A DNA stretch of 64,000 bases from Verrucomicrobiales bacterium (GCA_028712475.1 JAQTQB010000002.1:372001-436000), one strand, 5' to 3'. Positions 8,648 to 18,497 are shown, numbered from the stretch's first letter. Notes: a model not told the origin generated them from the sequence alone. Made by a program: numbers and translations.

Positions 8648-9646
8648 ATGATCCGTTCACTTGCATTCACAACGAAGGGAAGCTTGCACACCAAGGACAT
8701 TGATTTGTTCCTGATGCCGACGCTGCTGGCGGACACGAATCTTTTTCTGTGGATTGACCTGGAGGCGCCGACCAAGGAGGAAGTGCAGATGATTCTGGAG
8801 AGCGTGTTTCATTTTCACCCGCTGTCCATCGAGGATTGCGTCACCGTCAGCCAGTCGCCCAAGGTGGAGGAATACACGCCGAAGGAGGACGACCATTTCA
8901 CGCCGTATCTGTTCATGGTGATCCACGCGGTGGATTACAGCCGGCAGGACGGGCTGTTCGCCACAAGCGAACTGGATTTTTTCCTCGGCAAAAATTTTCT
9001 CGTCACCTACCACGAAAAGCCGCTCCGCAGCGTGACGCTGACCGAGGAGCGCGCCTTGAAGAGCACGATTCACATCGCCCGCGCGCCGGACCGCGTGGCG
9101 CACTCGCTGCTGGATTCACTGGTGGAAAATTACAAGCCCGCGCTGGACGAACTTTCCATGGAGATCGGCGAGCTGGAGCAGATGGCCCTGCAGCGGCCCG
9201 ACAAGCACACGCTCAATAAAATTCTCCAGATCAAAAAGGAGGTGCTGCACTTGCGCCAGATCATCGGGCCGCAGTGCGAAGTCCTCTCGCGGTTCGCCCA
9301 GGGCGAATTCAAGCTCATCCGCCCCAAGATGGTGCCGTATTTTCGCAACGTTTATGATGCGCTGTTCCACATCGGCGAAATCGCGCAGGGCTACACCGAT
9401 TCGCTTACCGGCATCTTGCAGGTGTATTTGAACATGTCCTCCAACCAGACCGGCGAAGTCGTCAAGCTGCTCACGCTCATCACCGTCATCACGACGCCGT
9501 TGATGATGGTCGGCACCTGGTATGGGATGAACTTCAAGGACATGCCGGAGCTGGACCACCCGCATGCCTATCCCATCGCCGCCGGCCTCATGGTCATATC
9601 CACCGTGGCGACGTATCTGTATTTCAAAAAGAAAAAGTGGTTCTGA
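8648..9646 (+). CDS. corA: Magnesium/cobalt transporter CorA
   Basis: A 332-residue CorA-type channel. A long soluble N-terminal domain (about residues 1-265) includes the coiled helices of the funnel, and two transmembrane helices follow near the C-terminus. The diagnostic GMN selectivity motif occurs in MVGTWYGMNFKDMPELDHP at the end of the first helix. The tail after the second helix is lysine-rich (KKKKWF), as in family members. It transports Mg2+ into the cell as a homopentamer. It is divergent from uvrB and followed 21 nt later by an exported esterase. Confidence 0.95.
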   Translation: MIRSLAFTTKGSLHTKDIDLFLMPTLLADTNLFLWIDLEAPTKEEVQMILESVFHFHPLSIEDCVTVSQSPKVEEYTPKEDDHFTPYLFMVIHAVDYSRQDGLFATSELDFFLGKNFLVTYHEKPLRSVTLTEERALKSTIHIARAPDRVAHSLLDSLVENYKPALDELSMEIGELEQMALQRPDKHTLNKILQIKKEVLHLRQIIGPQCEVLSRFAQGEFKLIRPKMVPYFRNVYDALFHIGEIAQGYTDSLTGILQVYLNMSSNQTGEVVKLLTLITVITTPLMMVGTWYGMNFKDMPELDHPHAYPIAAGLMVISTVATYLYFKKKKWF

Positions 9647-9667
9647 CGCCCGTTCAACAATCGAAAA

Positions 9668-10543
9668 ATGAGAACGCTTTTCGCTTCGGCAGTTTTATTT
9701 TCGTCCCTGATTTTGTCCCGCGCTGAAATGCAAATTCCCATTCCGCTTTGGCCGGACGGCGCGCCCGGAGCGCTCGGAACCAACGCCACCGACATTCCCA
9801 CGCTCACGCCATATTTCCCCGACCCGACAAATACGACGGGCGCGGCGATGGTGATCTGCCCCGGAGGCGGCTACGCGGGTCTTGCGCCGCATGAGGGCAA
9901 GGATTATGCGCTCTGGCTCAACCAGCATGGCGTCACCTGTTTTGTTTTGAAATACCGGCTTGGCTCACATGGCTATCATCATCCGGCAATGCTCAATGAC
10001 GCGGCGCGCGCGGTGCGGATGGTTCGCGCTTGGGCGGCGGATTGGAAGATTGATCCGCATCGCGTGAGCATCATGGGTTCCTCGGCGGGCGGACATCTGG
10101 CGGCGACGCTGCTGACGCATTTCGATTCCGGCAACACGAACGCCAGCGATTTGATTGAGCGGCAAAGTTCGCGTCCGGACATCGGCATTTTGTGTTATCC
10201 GGTTATTTCGATGGGCGAGTTTGCGCATAAGGGTTCGCGGGAAAATCTGCTTGGCAAAAATCCGCCGCCGGAACTGGTGAAACTGCTCTCCAACGAACTG
10301 CAAGTGACGACGAACACGCCGCCGTGCTTCATCTGGACGACGTTCGAGGACAAGACCGTGGCGATGGAAAACAGCCTGATGTTCGCCGGGGCATTGCGGA
10401 AAAACCAGGTGCCATTTGATCTGCACATCTACCAGAAAGGTGCTCACGGCATGGGATTGAAGGACAGGACTCCGTTCGCGTATCCGCATCCGTGGGCGGG
10501 CGACTGTCTGTTCTGGCTGAAGGCGCAAAGATTTGTGAACTGA
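9668..10543 (+). CDS. Exported alpha/beta hydrolase (carbohydrate-esterase-like)
   Basis: A 291-residue protein with a signal peptide (cleavage near residue 20) and an alpha/beta-hydrolase fold. The oxyanion segment is CPGGGYAGLAPHEG, the nucleophile elbow is GSSAGG (Ser in IMGSSAGGHLAA), an acidic residue follows in WTTFEDKTV, and the catalytic His is in KGAHGMGL. This arrangement matches BD-FAE/acetyl-xylan-esterase-like enzymes of polysaccharide-degrading bacteria, which remove acetyl groups from hemicellulose. The substrate is inferred only from family resemblance. Confidence 0.82.
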   Translation: MRTLFASAVLFSSLILSRAEMQIPIPLWPDGAPGALGTNATDIPTLTPYFPDPTNTTGAAMVICPGGGYAGLAPHEGKDYALWLNQHGVTCFVLKYRLGSHGYHHPAMLNDAARAVRMVRAWAADWKIDPHRVSIMGSSAGGHLAATLLTHFDSGNTNASDLIERQSSRPDIGILCYPVISMGEFAHKGSRENLLGKNPPPELVKLLSNELQVTTNTPPCFIWTTFEDKTVAMENSLMFAGALRKNQVPFDLHIYQKGAHGMGLKDRTPFAYPHPWAGDCLFWLKAQRFVN

Positions 10544-10554
10544 TTCAAATTTTT

Positions 10555-10745
10555 CGGCAGTCGCGGAGCGACGTAGGAAATTAGCCAGCTACGAGGTGGC
10601 TGGGGTTGCGGACAAAATATATTCGTCCCGCAAGGGACGATGGAATCTGGCGGATGTTTCCGGCGTCTTTTCAGGACGCGATGGTTTGCGGGCGCGAGTC
10701 CAGCCACTTCGTAGCTGGCTAATTTCCGTTGCTCCTTCGGAGCTG
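10555..10745. repeat. REPIN-like nested palindrome, variant copy
   Basis: Outer arms AATTAGCCAGCTACGAGGTG (10579-10598) and its near reverse complement (10704-10723) enclose two smaller hairpins (CGTCCCGCAAGGGACG at 10624-10639 and GCGTCTTTTCAGGACGC at 10663-10679). The extreme ends are small GGAGC-containing hairpins, as in the copies at 39686, 54533 and 60977. Sequence between copies differs but the architecture is the same. No gene lies between 10544 and 10794. Confidence 0.75.
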
Positions 10746-10794
10746 AAGAATTTGTTCTCGACAAAAGTGGCTGGCGCGAAATAGCGTCTGACTT

Positions 10795-11442
10795 GTGGGG
10801 AAAATCAGAACGCAATTTTTAATCGTTGCAATTGCTGTTGCCTTCGTTGGCTGCGGTCAACAAACACAAATTAACGATTCACAATCCACCGTCACTGAAA
10901 AACAAGCGGGGATGAGCGAGTTTGAATATTTAGCTTCTGACGGCGGACCTCATTTGGTTCTTCCAAAGGAATTAAGCGGAAAATGGAAAGGCAGTTCGGG
11001 CTTTTTCTTCTTATTAAGTTCTAAAAATGATTATGCCCGGGCTTGCGCTGCAACTACAAATCAATTGATGGCACTTTTACCTGTGGGCACTGGGCAAGCA
11101 ATTGTGCTTGGCAATCCACCGTTGAGTGCGTGGGGCCATTCGCCTGAAGGATGGATTGATATTTACAATTTACAGGCGTGGGCAGACACAAATACAGATG
11201 CGCTGATTAAACACGCTGTTACAAATACACCGACGAACGGAATGAAAGACAGCGGCAAGGCAATTAAGTTAAACCAGCCAGGATTGGTTTTGCTATTTGC
11301 AGGTGATAAGCCCGGCAACACCGCATACGGTGAACATGCCATTCCAATTGATGCCGGGAGCTATCGGATTTTGGAAGGGCATTACAAACCGCAAACCAAT
11401 GAGGAAATTTTTATTTACCGTTTGCAGCCAAACAGAAACTAA
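10795..11442 (+). CDS. Imm21-like lipoprotein
   Basis: A 215-residue protein starting at GTG 10795, with a lipobox (VAFVGC, Cys at about residue 20) that predicts a lipid-anchored periplasmic protein. The body resembles the Imm21 immunity family: SDGGPHLVLPKELSGKWKG, then DYARACA, then LLPVGTGQAIVLGNPPLSAW. Imm21 proteins normally neutralise a cognate polymorphic toxin. Here no toxin gene is adjacent, so it may be an orphan immunity protein or a relative with another job. Base composition is more AT-rich than its neighbours, which suggests acquisition. A REPIN-like element lies directly upstream. Confidence 0.65.
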   Translation: MGKIRTQFLIVAIAVAFVGCGQQTQINDSQSTVTEKQAGMSEFEYLASDGGPHLVLPKELSGKWKGSSGFFFLLSSKNDYARACAATTNQLMALLPVGTGQAIVLGNPPLSAWGHSPEGWIDIYNLQAWADTNTDALIKHAVTNTPTNGMKDSGKAIKLNQPGLVLLFAGDKPGNTAYGEHAIPIDAGSYRILEGHYKPQTNEEIFIYRLQPNRN

Positions 11443-11656
11443 TTTCGCTCTTGCCATTCTCCGCCTTTCCCCTATCTTCGTCGTGCCTGAACGCCGCGTG
11501 TGCGGATGTTCATTGAGGCTGAAAAACGAAAGTCAACAAACAACCTAACCCTTAACCTCCGTTGCCCGTTTGCAGCGTCTGGTCGTTAGGCAATGGAGTC
11601 TTCGAAGTCCCTTCCGGGATGTCTTAGCCTCCTGCAGTTCATTCAACAGTAACATT

Positions 11657-13324
11657 ATGCTCACAATGGAAGAAGCCATGAAGCAAAGCGCGACGCGCTT
11701 TGCCCAGGGCGAAATCGTCAAAGGCACCGTCATCGAACTCCGCAAGAACGAAGTCCTCGTGGACATCGGCTACAAAAGCGAAGGCGTCATCTCCGGCAGC
11801 GAATTTATTGATCTGAAGTCCGTGAAAGTCGGCGACCAGATTGATGTCCTCATCGAGAAGCTCGAAAACAAGGAAGGCACCGTCGTCCTCTCGCACGAGA
11901 AGGCGGAGTTCAAAAAGAACTGGGACAACATTTTGTCCATCTGCAACGAAGGCGGCATCATCAAAGGCAAGGTCACGGCCATTGTCAAAGGTGGCCTGGT
12001 CGTCAACGTGGGCGTCGAGGCGTTTTTGCCCGCGTCGCAGATTGACGTGACCACGCCGAAGAATCTCGCGGGTTTCGTCGGCAACACCTACGAATTCAAG
12101 GTCGTCAAAATCAACCAGGAGCGGCAGAACATCGTTCTCTCCCGCCGCGAATTGATCGAGTCCGAACGCACCACCAAGCGCGCGAAAATTTTGGGCGAAA
12201 TGGTTCCCGGCGACATCCGCAAGGGCACGGTCAAGAACATCACCGATTTCGGCGCCTTCATCGAATTGAACGGCATAGACGGCTTGCTCCATATCACCGA
12301 CATGAGCTGGGGCCGCATCGGTCATCCGTCGGAAATCCTCAAGGTCGGCCAGGAAATTGACGTGGTCGTGCTGGACGTGAACAAGGAAAAGGAACGCGTC
12401 AGCCTCGGCCTCAAGCAGAAGCTCGCCAATCCGTGGGACAGCATCGAAACGAAATTTCCCGTCGGCGCGAAGGTCAAGGGCAAGGTCGTCAGCCTCGTGC
12501 CTTACGGCGCGTTTGTGCAGCTCGAACCCGGCGTCGAAGGCCTTATCCACGTCACGGAACTTTCGTGGACGAAGCGCATCGCCAAACCGAGCGATGTTCT
12601 CAAGCAGGATCAGGAAGTCGAAGCCGTCGTGCTCGGCATCAACCGCGAGGAGCAGAAAATCTCCCTCGGTGTCCGTCAGCTTGAATCAAATCCGTGGGAC
12701 GGCGCAGCGGCGAAATACACCGCTGGCACCAAGGTCAAGGGCCAGGTGCGCAACCTCACCAGCTACGGCGCGTTTGTCGAATTGGAAGAAGGCATTGACG
12801 GCATGATCCACGTTTCCGACATGTCCTGGACACGCAAGATCAATCATCCGAGCGAAGTCATGAAGAAGGGCGACGTCGTCGAAGCCACCGTGCTCGAAGT
12901 GGATCGTCCAAACCAGCGCATCGCGCTCGGCATGAAACAGCTTGGCACCGATCCGTGGTCGAACATCGAAACGCTCTACAAAGTGGGCGACCTCGTCAGC
13001 GGCAAGGTCACCAAGCTCGCGAGCTTCGGTGCGTTCGTCGGTCTGCAACACGACATTGACGGCCTCGTCCACATCTCGCAGGTCACCGAGGAACACGTTG
13101 ACAAGATCAAGAACGTGCTCAAGGTCGGCCAGGAAGTGAACGCGCGCGTCGTCAAGATTGACAAGGGCGAACGTCGCATCGGTTTGTCCATCAAGGCCGC
13201 CAGCTACACGGACGAGCAGCTCAAGGAAGAGCAGAAGATCCTCGACCAGCTCAAGCCCGGCGAAGACCTCGTGGCGTTGCAACACGCCTTCGATGCCGCC
13301 GACGAAATGGTGAAAACGGACTGA
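11657..13324 (+). CDS. rpsA: 30S ribosomal protein S1
   Basis: A 555-residue protein made of six S1 RNA-binding domains, starting near residues 15, 103, 183, 266, 353 and 440. The repeated signature is GxxVxGxVxxxxxxGAFVxL followed by GLxHxxxMSW. It binds mRNA leaders on the small subunit and helps initiation. I chose the ATG at 11657 because domain 1 begins soon after; the open frame upstream has no S1 similarity. A strong terminator follows at 13352. Confidence 0.95.
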   Translation: MLTMEEAMKQSATRFAQGEIVKGTVIELRKNEVLVDIGYKSEGVISGSEFIDLKSVKVGDQIDVLIEKLENKEGTVVLSHEKAEFKKNWDNILSICNEGGIIKGKVTAIVKGGLVVNVGVEAFLPASQIDVTTPKNLAGFVGNTYEFKVVKINQERQNIVLSRRELIESERTTKRAKILGEMVPGDIRKGTVKNITDFGAFIELNGIDGLLHITDMSWGRIGHPSEILKVGQEIDVVVLDVNKEKERVSLGLKQKLANPWDSIETKFPVGAKVKGKVVSLVPYGAFVQLEPGVEGLIHVTELSWTKRIAKPSDVLKQDQEVEAVVLGINREEQKISLGVRQLESNPWDGAAAKYTAGTKVKGQVRNLTSYGAFVELEEGIDGMIHVSDMSWTRKINHPSEVMKKGDVVEATVLEVDRPNQRIALGMKQLGTDPWSNIETLYKVGDLVSGKVTKLASFGAFVGLQHDIDGLVHISQVTEEHVDKIKNVLKVGQEVNARVVKIDKGERRIGLSIKAASYTDEQLKEEQKILDQLKPGEDLVALQHAFDAADEMVKTD

Positions 13325-13351
13325 TCGTTCCGAACGAAATCAAATCACGCG

Positions 13352-13385
13352 AACCGGCGGACTGGAAACAGTCCGCCGGTTTTTC
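13352..13385 (+). terminator. Rho-independent terminator of rpsA
   Basis: Perfect 12-bp stem AACCGGCGGACT (13352-13363) and AGTCCGCCGGTT (13370-13381) with a 6-nt loop, followed by a short T run. It lies 28 nt after the rpsA stop and before the convergent glpK end. Confidence 0.9.
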
Positions 13386-13493
13386 ATTGAATGATGGCAG
13401 GGATAAAAACTGCTGCCCGTCCCCATACCCATGCCAGCTTTGTTGCGGCGGCGCTCTTTCCAAAATTTGACGTCCCCTCGAAGACGCGCGTTG

Positions 13494-14978
13494 CTACGAA
13501 CGGCTCCAATTCTTCGCCCGCGTCAGCGCACGTGTCCAGCCGGAAAGAAGTTGCTCGCGCGTAGCTGGCTTTGCTTTCGGCGTGAAGCGGCGGTCGGCTT
13601 CCCAATGGGCGGCGATTTCACGCTGGTCTTTCCAGAACCCAACGCCCAGTCCCGCGAGATACGCCGCGCCGAGCGACGTGGTTTCGGTCACGCGCGGACG
13701 CACGACGGGCACGCCAAGCAGGTCGGCCTGGAATTGCATGAGCAGATTGTTTGCGCACGCGCCGCCGTCCACACGGAGTTCCTTGAGTTTGATGCCGGCG
13801 TCATTTTCCATCACATGCAGCACGTCGGCGACTTGATAGGCGATGCCTTCGAGCGCGGCGCGGGCGATGTGGGCGCGCATCGTGCCGCGCGTGAGGCCGA
13901 TGATGAGGCCGCGCGCATAAGCATCCCAATGCGGCGCACCCAGCCCGGCAAAAGCCGGCACGAGATACACGCCGCCGTTGTCCGGCACCTGTGCCGCGAG
14001 CGCCTCGATTTCGCCGGAAGACTTGATGATGCCCAGCCCGTCACGCAGCCATTGCACGACGGCACCGGCGATGAAGATGCTGCCTTCGAGCGCATATTCC
14101 GTGCGGTCGCCAATCCGCCACGCGACGGTGGTGAGCAGATTATTTTTCGACGCGATGGGTTTGCCACCGGTGTGCATGAGCAGGAAACAGCCGGTGCCGT
14201 AGGTGTTCTTGACCATGCCGGGCCGGGTGCAGACCTGGCCGAACAACGCGGCCTGCTGGTCGCCCGCGATGCCAGCAATGGGAATCGCGCCACCGAGCAG
14301 ATTGGTCTCGCCATAAACTTCGCTGGACGAACGCACGTCCGGCAAGATTGCGCGCGGCACGTCGAAGAGCCTCAAGAGTTCATCGTCCCACGCGCCGGTG
14401 TGGATGTTGAAAAGCATCGTGCGCGAAGCGTTGCTGGCGTCGGTGATGTGGCAGCGCCCGTTGGTGAGATTCCATACGAGCCATGAATCAATCGTGCCGA
14501 AGGCGAGTTCGCCAGCCAATGCGCGCTTTTTTGCACCAGGAACATGGTTCAAAATCCATTGCAGTTTTGTGGCGGAAAAATAGGCGTCAATCACGAGGCC
14601 CGTCTTGCGGCGGATCAGCGGCGCAAGACTACGCGCCTTGAGCCGGTCGCACGCCGGTGAAGTGCGGCGATCCTGCCAGACGATGGCGTTGCAAATCGGT
14701 TTTCCGGTGGCGCGATCCCACACAACGGCCGTCTCGCGCTGGTTCGTGATGCCGATGGCGGCGATGTCTTTGGCGGTGAGACCGGCTTTGCGCAACGCCT
14801 GCCGGGCGACGGTCAATTGCGTGGCCCAGATTTCCTGCGCGTTGTGTTCCACCCGGCCCGGCTGCGGAAAAATCTGCCGGAACTCCCGTTGCGCCGCCGA
14901 CACGATGCGTCCGCCGTGGTCGAACACGATGGCGCGCGAACTGGTCGTGCCCTGATCGAGTGCCAGGATGTGTTTCAC
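13494..14978 (-). CDS. glpK: Glycerol kinase
   Basis: A 494-residue FGGY kinase that phosphorylates glycerol to sn-glycerol 3-phosphate. It shows the opening [16 protein letters not shown], substrate and ATP motifs including [40 protein letters not shown] and [10 protein letters not shown], and the C-terminal [11 protein letters not shown] block. I chose GTG 14978 because the family begins directly there; an ATG at 15017 adds 13 unrelated residues reaching into Rhs DNA. No glpF or glpD gene is adjacent. The 43-bp gap to the divergent Rhs fragment leaves little room for a native promoter. Confidence 0.95.
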   Translation of the reverse strand: MKHILALDQGTTSSRAIVFDHGGRIVSAAQREFRQIFPQPGRVEHNAQEIWATQLTVARQALRKAGLTAKDIAAIGITNQRETAVVWDRATGKPICNAIVWQDRRTSPACDRLKARSLAPLIRRKTGLVIDAYFSATKLQWILNHVPGAKKRALAGELAFGTIDSWLVWNLTNGRCHITDASNASRTMLFNIHTGAWDDELLRLFDVPRAILPDVRSSSEVYGETNLLGGAIPIAGIAGDQQAALFGQVCTRPGMVKNTYGTGCFLLMHTGGKPIASKNNLLTTVAWRIGDRTEYALEGSIFIAGAVVQWLRDGLGIIKSSGEIEALAAQVPDNGGVYLVPAFAGLGAPHWDAYARGLIIGLTRGTMRAHIARAALEGIAYQVADVLHVMENDAGIKLKELRVDGGACANNLLMQFQADLLGVPVVRPRVTETTSLGAAYLAGLGVGFWKDQREIAAHWEADRRFTPKAKPATREQLLSGWTRALTRAKNWSRS

Positions 14979-15021
14979 GCAAGGAGTTTGTCCCGCCCCG
15001 CTGCGCAATGCAATCACGCGA

Positions 15022-16605
15022 ATGTTTGCGTGTTACGACGCCATCGGGCAGTTGAAGACGGCGCAGGGCTGGGAAGCCGACGGCACCACGCCGCGCTTGC
15101 ACGAGCAGTTCGGCTATGCGTATGATGCGGCGTGGAATTTGAGCCAGCGGACCAACAACATCCTGGTGCAAACCTTCAATGTGAACACCTTGAACGAGCT
15201 GACGACTTCGACGAACCGGGGCAAGTTCACCGTGGCCGGCACGGCGACCGAACCCAAGGGCGGCTACAATTCTTGGGGTGATCCCGTGGGCGTGACGAAC
15301 GTGACGGTCAACACGTCCAACGCGGCGGTGTATCTGGACGGGACGTTTGCCGCCACGAACTTCACCCTCGCCAACGGGAACAATACGTTCAAAGCCATTG
15401 CCAAGGACACCTACGCGCGGAAGGACACGAACAGCCTCACCGTCAACCTGCCCGCGACGAACAATTTCAGCTACGACCTCAACGGGAACCTGCGGACGAA
15501 CAACACGCGGATTTATGATTTTGACGATGAGAACCAGCTCATCCGCGTGACGGAGCCGGGCGCGTGGAAGAGCGAATATGCGTATGACGGGCTGCTGCGG
15601 CGGAGAATTTCCAGGGATTATGCGTGGACGGGTAGTTGGGTGAAGACCAATGAAGTGCGCTATGTGTATGACGTGAACCTCGTCATTCAGGAAAGGGACG
15701 CGAACAATCTGCCGTTGGTGACTTATACAAGGGGGAATGACTTGAGCGGTGGATTGCAGGATGCGGGCGGAATAGGCGGACTCTTGGCCAGAACCGATAA
15801 CGGGCTGATGGTTGCCGGTGATTCCCATGCCCATGCCTACTACTTCTGCGATGGCAACGGGAACATCACGGCGATGGTCTATACGAATGGCGCGCTGGCG
15901 GCGCAATACAGTTACGATCCGTTTGGGAATATCCTCTCGATGAGCGGGCCGCTGGCGAGTGCCAACACCTACCGCTTCTCCAGCAAGGAGTGGAATGAGC
16001 GTCCCGGAACCTACTACTATGGGCGGAGATTCTATGATCCGGGTTTGCAGCGGTGGCTGAATCGGGATCCGATTCAGGAAGAAGGAGGCCTGAATTTATA
16101 CGCGTTTATTTCCAATGTCTCCGTCAACTCGGTGGATGCTTTTGGGCTTCAATGTTATCTATCCCCGCCTCTTCCTGACTGGCTAAAAATGAAACCACTT
16201 TCTTACGATCAACCCATACTGCGTCCAAGCGACATCTGGCCGCCAAAAACATCGCCTTTGTTTCCCACAGCACCGGTCACTGGAAAGAATGCCATTAAAA
16301 AAATGATGTCCGGCTTTGGGGCGTTAGCCAAGGAGGAGTTCGGAGATACCGCCAGCCAGTGGGCTAATAATGCTGCGCAAAATCTGCTTGGTCTTGATTT
16401 AAATAGTGTTGGTGAGAATTTGGGATTGGGGGATAGGTCTAATCATAGCAAAAATGGGTTTGGTTTGGATGGCTTTGGGGTGGAATACAAGTTCTCGGCA
16501 TATACAAGCCTCAGTATTAGTTATAAGCCGGATGTCGGACTAAACAATCGCAACTTACAAATAGGAAATGGCGGTTGTGTGATCCAATTCAATCATAGCT
16601 ACTAG
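15022..16605 (+). CDS. 5'-truncated Rhs protein with variable C-terminal tip
   Basis: A 527-residue C-terminal piece of an Rhs/YD-repeat protein. Residues about 1-370 hold YD-type repeats ([46 protein letters not shown]) and the Rhs core ([18 protein letters not shown], then NLYAF, then SVDAFG). From about residue 376 the sequence changes to an unrelated, more AT-rich tip (16148-16605) that I do not recognise. Full Rhs proteins are far longer and carry N-terminal export or shell regions missing here. Upstream DNA is glpK, so the gene is truncated, and whether it is expressed or exported is doubtful. The next gene is a candidate immunity gene. Confidence 0.85.
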   Translation: MFACYDAIGQLKTAQGWEADGTTPRLHEQFGYAYDAAWNLSQRTNNILVQTFNVNTLNELTTSTNRGKFTVAGTATEPKGGYNSWGDPVGVTNVTVNTSNAAVYLDGTFAATNFTLANGNNTFKAIAKDTYARKDTNSLTVNLPATNNFSYDLNGNLRTNNTRIYDFDDENQLIRVTEPGAWKSEYAYDGLLRRRISRDYAWTGSWVKTNEVRYVYDVNLVIQERDANNLPLVTYTRGNDLSGGLQDAGGIGGLLARTDNGLMVAGDSHAHAYYFCDGNGNITAMVYTNGALAAQYSYDPFGNILSMSGPLASANTYRFSSKEWNERPGTYYYGRRFYDPGLQRWLNRDPIQEEGGLNLYAFISNVSVNSVDAFGLQCYLSPPLPDWLKMKPLSYDQPILRPSDIWPPKTSPLFPTAPVTGKNAIKKMMSGFGALAKEEFGDTASQWANNAAQNLLGLDLNSVGENLGLGDRSNHSKNGFGLDGFGVEYKFSAYTSLSISYKPDVGLNNRNLQIGNGGCVIQFNHSY

Positions 16606-16614
16606 GTGATGAGT

Positions 16615-17403
16615 ATGAAAACAACTGTTACCACAATTATATTATTTTTAGGTCTTGCGTTTTTCGCTTGTGTGGATGGTATAAGTGCCGACCTGACACA
16701 AACTGATATAGCTCAAGTGAAAAGTGAGTTGCAGGCCTTCGAAAAAGGCCAATTAACCCTGGAAGAAGTAACTGAGCTTGGGGGTGAAGCGTGGGGACGT
16801 AAACTTGTGGCCTATTATGAAACACACACCAATGATGTGACAACAAAGATGGAGCTCCCAGTCAGCCGTTGTTACGGCGCGATGGGAAAATACTCCGAAG
16901 CTGTAAAGTGCGCACAAAAATATGTTAATGTGTTCTCAAACGATTGGCGTGGCTGGAGAATTATCGGCAGTGCTAGTCTTGACATGCAAAACCTCAACGT
17001 TGCGGTGGACGCTTATGTGAATGCAGTGCGGCTGGGTGATGACGGCAGTTGTGCCCCGCTTGCCTTCACAGCTATGAAAACAGACCGTCTAGATGTAGTT
17101 AGAGACATTGTCCCTCGTTTGCTCGCTTTGAAGAATTCTAAACCGACTCGGTATGTCAAACCGCTTGATATAGTGACCGCTCTTGTGCTTTATTCACTGA
17201 GGTCGAACCAAGGGGACATTTTTGTAAAAGCACTCAGCGGCGTAGGTGTCGGCGATATCTTGTCCAGAAGTGATCTGGAATTTCTTGTCAGGCAAGGCTG
17301 TGAACAGTTCAAAGGCAAAGACATTGACAAGATTCGCGAGAAAATGGAGGCGGCCTCTGGAAACAATTCCAATTCAAGTAATACTAACAGACCGCCACCT
17401 TGA
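16615..17403 (+). CDS. Exported helical protein, candidate immunity partner of the Rhs tip
   Basis: A 262-residue protein with a signal peptide (residues 1 to about 23) and a helical, TPR-like body (CYGAMGKYSEAVKCAQKYVN followed by a second similar helical pair), ending in an Asn/Ser/Pro-rich tail. I chose ATG 16615 because AGGTGA lies six bases upstream. It starts 9 nt after the Rhs tip and is followed by duplicated Rhs core DNA, the layout of a tip-immunity cassette. AT content matches the tip rather than the housekeeping genes. Function as an immunity protein is inferred from position only. I recognise no family. Confidence 0.6.
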   Translation: MKTTVTTIILFLGLAFFACVDGISADLTQTDIAQVKSELQAFEKGQLTLEEVTELGGEAWGRKLVAYYETHTNDVTTKMELPVSRCYGAMGKYSEAVKCAQKYVNVFSNDWRGWRIIGSASLDMQNLNVAVDAYVNAVRLGDDGSCAPLAFTAMKTDRLDVVRDIVPRLLALKNSKPTRYVKPLDIVTALVLYSLRSNQGDIFVKALSGVGVGDILSRSDLEFLVRQGCEQFKGKDIDKIREKMEAASGNNSNSSNTNRPPP

Positions 17404-17422
17404 AGATTTTCCCACAACCGCC

Positions 17423-17725
17423 GGGCGTGACGAACGTGACGGTCAACACGTCCAATGCGGCGGTGTATCTGGACGGGACATTTGCCGCCACCAACTTCAC
17501 CCTCGCCAACGGAACAACACCTTCACGGCCATTGCCAAGGACACCTACGCGCGGAAGGACACGAACAGCCTCACCGTTAACCTGCCCGCGACAAACAACT
17601 TCTCATACGACCTCAACGGGAACCTGCGGACGAACAACACGCGGATTTACGATTTTGACGATGAGAACCAGCTCATCCGCGTGACCGAGCCGGGCGCGTG
17701 GAAGAGCGAATATGTGTATGACGGG
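17423..17725 (+). pseudogene. Orphan duplicated Rhs core fragment
   Basis: A near-identical copy of 15288-15591 from the intact Rhs gene. It contains one missing G (GCCAACGGAACA instead of GCCAACGGGAACA, near 17512), which shifts the frame, so it cannot be translated as Rhs throughout. It ends three bases before the start codon of the uracil-DNA glycosylase gene. Such orphan core pieces downstream of a tip-immunity pair are expected from tip replacement by recombination. Confidence 0.9.
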
Positions 17726-17727
17726 AA

Positions 17728-18456
17728 ATGTTGAACACCAGCAAACAATTGATCGCCGCCGCGCGGGAGCTTTCCAAACAAGTGGAGCGGCTGAAGTTCG
17801 CGCCGCCGGTCGCGCACGTCTATAATCCGCTCACCTACGCCTGGCAGGCGCACGAGGATTATCTGCGCCGGTTTGGCGGCAGCCGGAAGCGCGTGGTTTT
17901 TCTGGGCATGAATCCCGGCCCGTTCGGCATGGCGCAGACGGGTGTTCCTTTCGGCGAAATCGCGGCGGCGCGTGATTGGATGAAGATTCGCGCGGAAATC
18001 GGCCGCCCGGCGGTGGAACATCCCAAGCGCCCGATTCACGGTTTTGATTGTCCACGTTCGGAGGTCAGCGGACGGCGTTTCTGGAAACTGTTCGCGGGGC
18101 GTTTTGGTTCGCCGGAAAAATCCTTCGCCGGACATTTTACCGCCAATTATTGTCCGCTCGCCTTCCTGGCGGCCAGCGGGGCGAACCTGACGCCCAACAA
18201 ACTGCCCAAATCAGAGCGCGAAAGTTTGTTCGCCGTCTGCGACGAGCATCTGCGCCGCGTGCTGGAAATTCTCAAGCCGGAATGGCTCATCGGCATCGGC
18301 GCTTTCGCCAGGGAACGCGGCGAACTGGTGGCGACCGGCAAAAAAATCCGTGTCGGCCAGATATTGCATCCCAGCCCGGCCAGCCCGAAAGCGAACCGCC
18401 ACGATTGGGGAGTGACGGCGACGCAGGAACTCGTGGCGCTGGGTGTCTGGAAATAA
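17728..18456 (+). CDS. SMUG-type uracil-DNA glycosylase
   Basis: A 242-residue protein of the SMUG family of uracil-DNA glycosylases, which remove uracil and related bases to start base excision repair. Motif 1 is GMNPGPFGMAQTGVPFGE at about residues 60-77, with the catalytic Asn in GMNPGPFGM. Motif 2 is HPSPASPKANR near residue 214. The middle contains NYCPLAFL. The ATG at 17728 lies only 3 nt past the duplicated Rhs fragment, so the native promoter has probably been displaced and any transcription must come from new upstream DNA. Confidence 0.88.
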   Translation: MLNTSKQLIAAARELSKQVERLKFAPPVAHVYNPLTYAWQAHEDYLRRFGGSRKRVVFLGMNPGPFGMAQTGVPFGEIAAARDWMKIRAEIGRPAVEHPKRPIHGFDCPRSEVSGRRFWKLFAGRFGSPEKSFAGHFTANYCPLAFLAASGANLTPNKLPKSERESLFAVCDEHLRRVLEILKPEWLIGIGAFARERGELVATGKKIRVGQILHPSPASPKANRHDWGVTATQELVALGVWK

Positions 18457-18497
18457 TTTGGGTTTGCTTAAATCCCCACCGCGATTACAAAGGACAC

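Noticed and set aside
13431-14486. 351-aa plus-strand frame over glpK
   Set aside because: Shadow of glpK; contains no recognisable domain.
14629-15906. 425-aa open frame on the minus strand
   Set aside because: Antisense of the Rhs gene and a shifted frame of glpK; high Arg content typical of shadow frames in GC-rich DNA.
18048-18497. N-terminal extension of the CDGSH frame into the glycosylase gene
   Set aside because: The SMUG frame is real there, and AAGGA plus ATG at 18498 gives a compact CDGSH protein.
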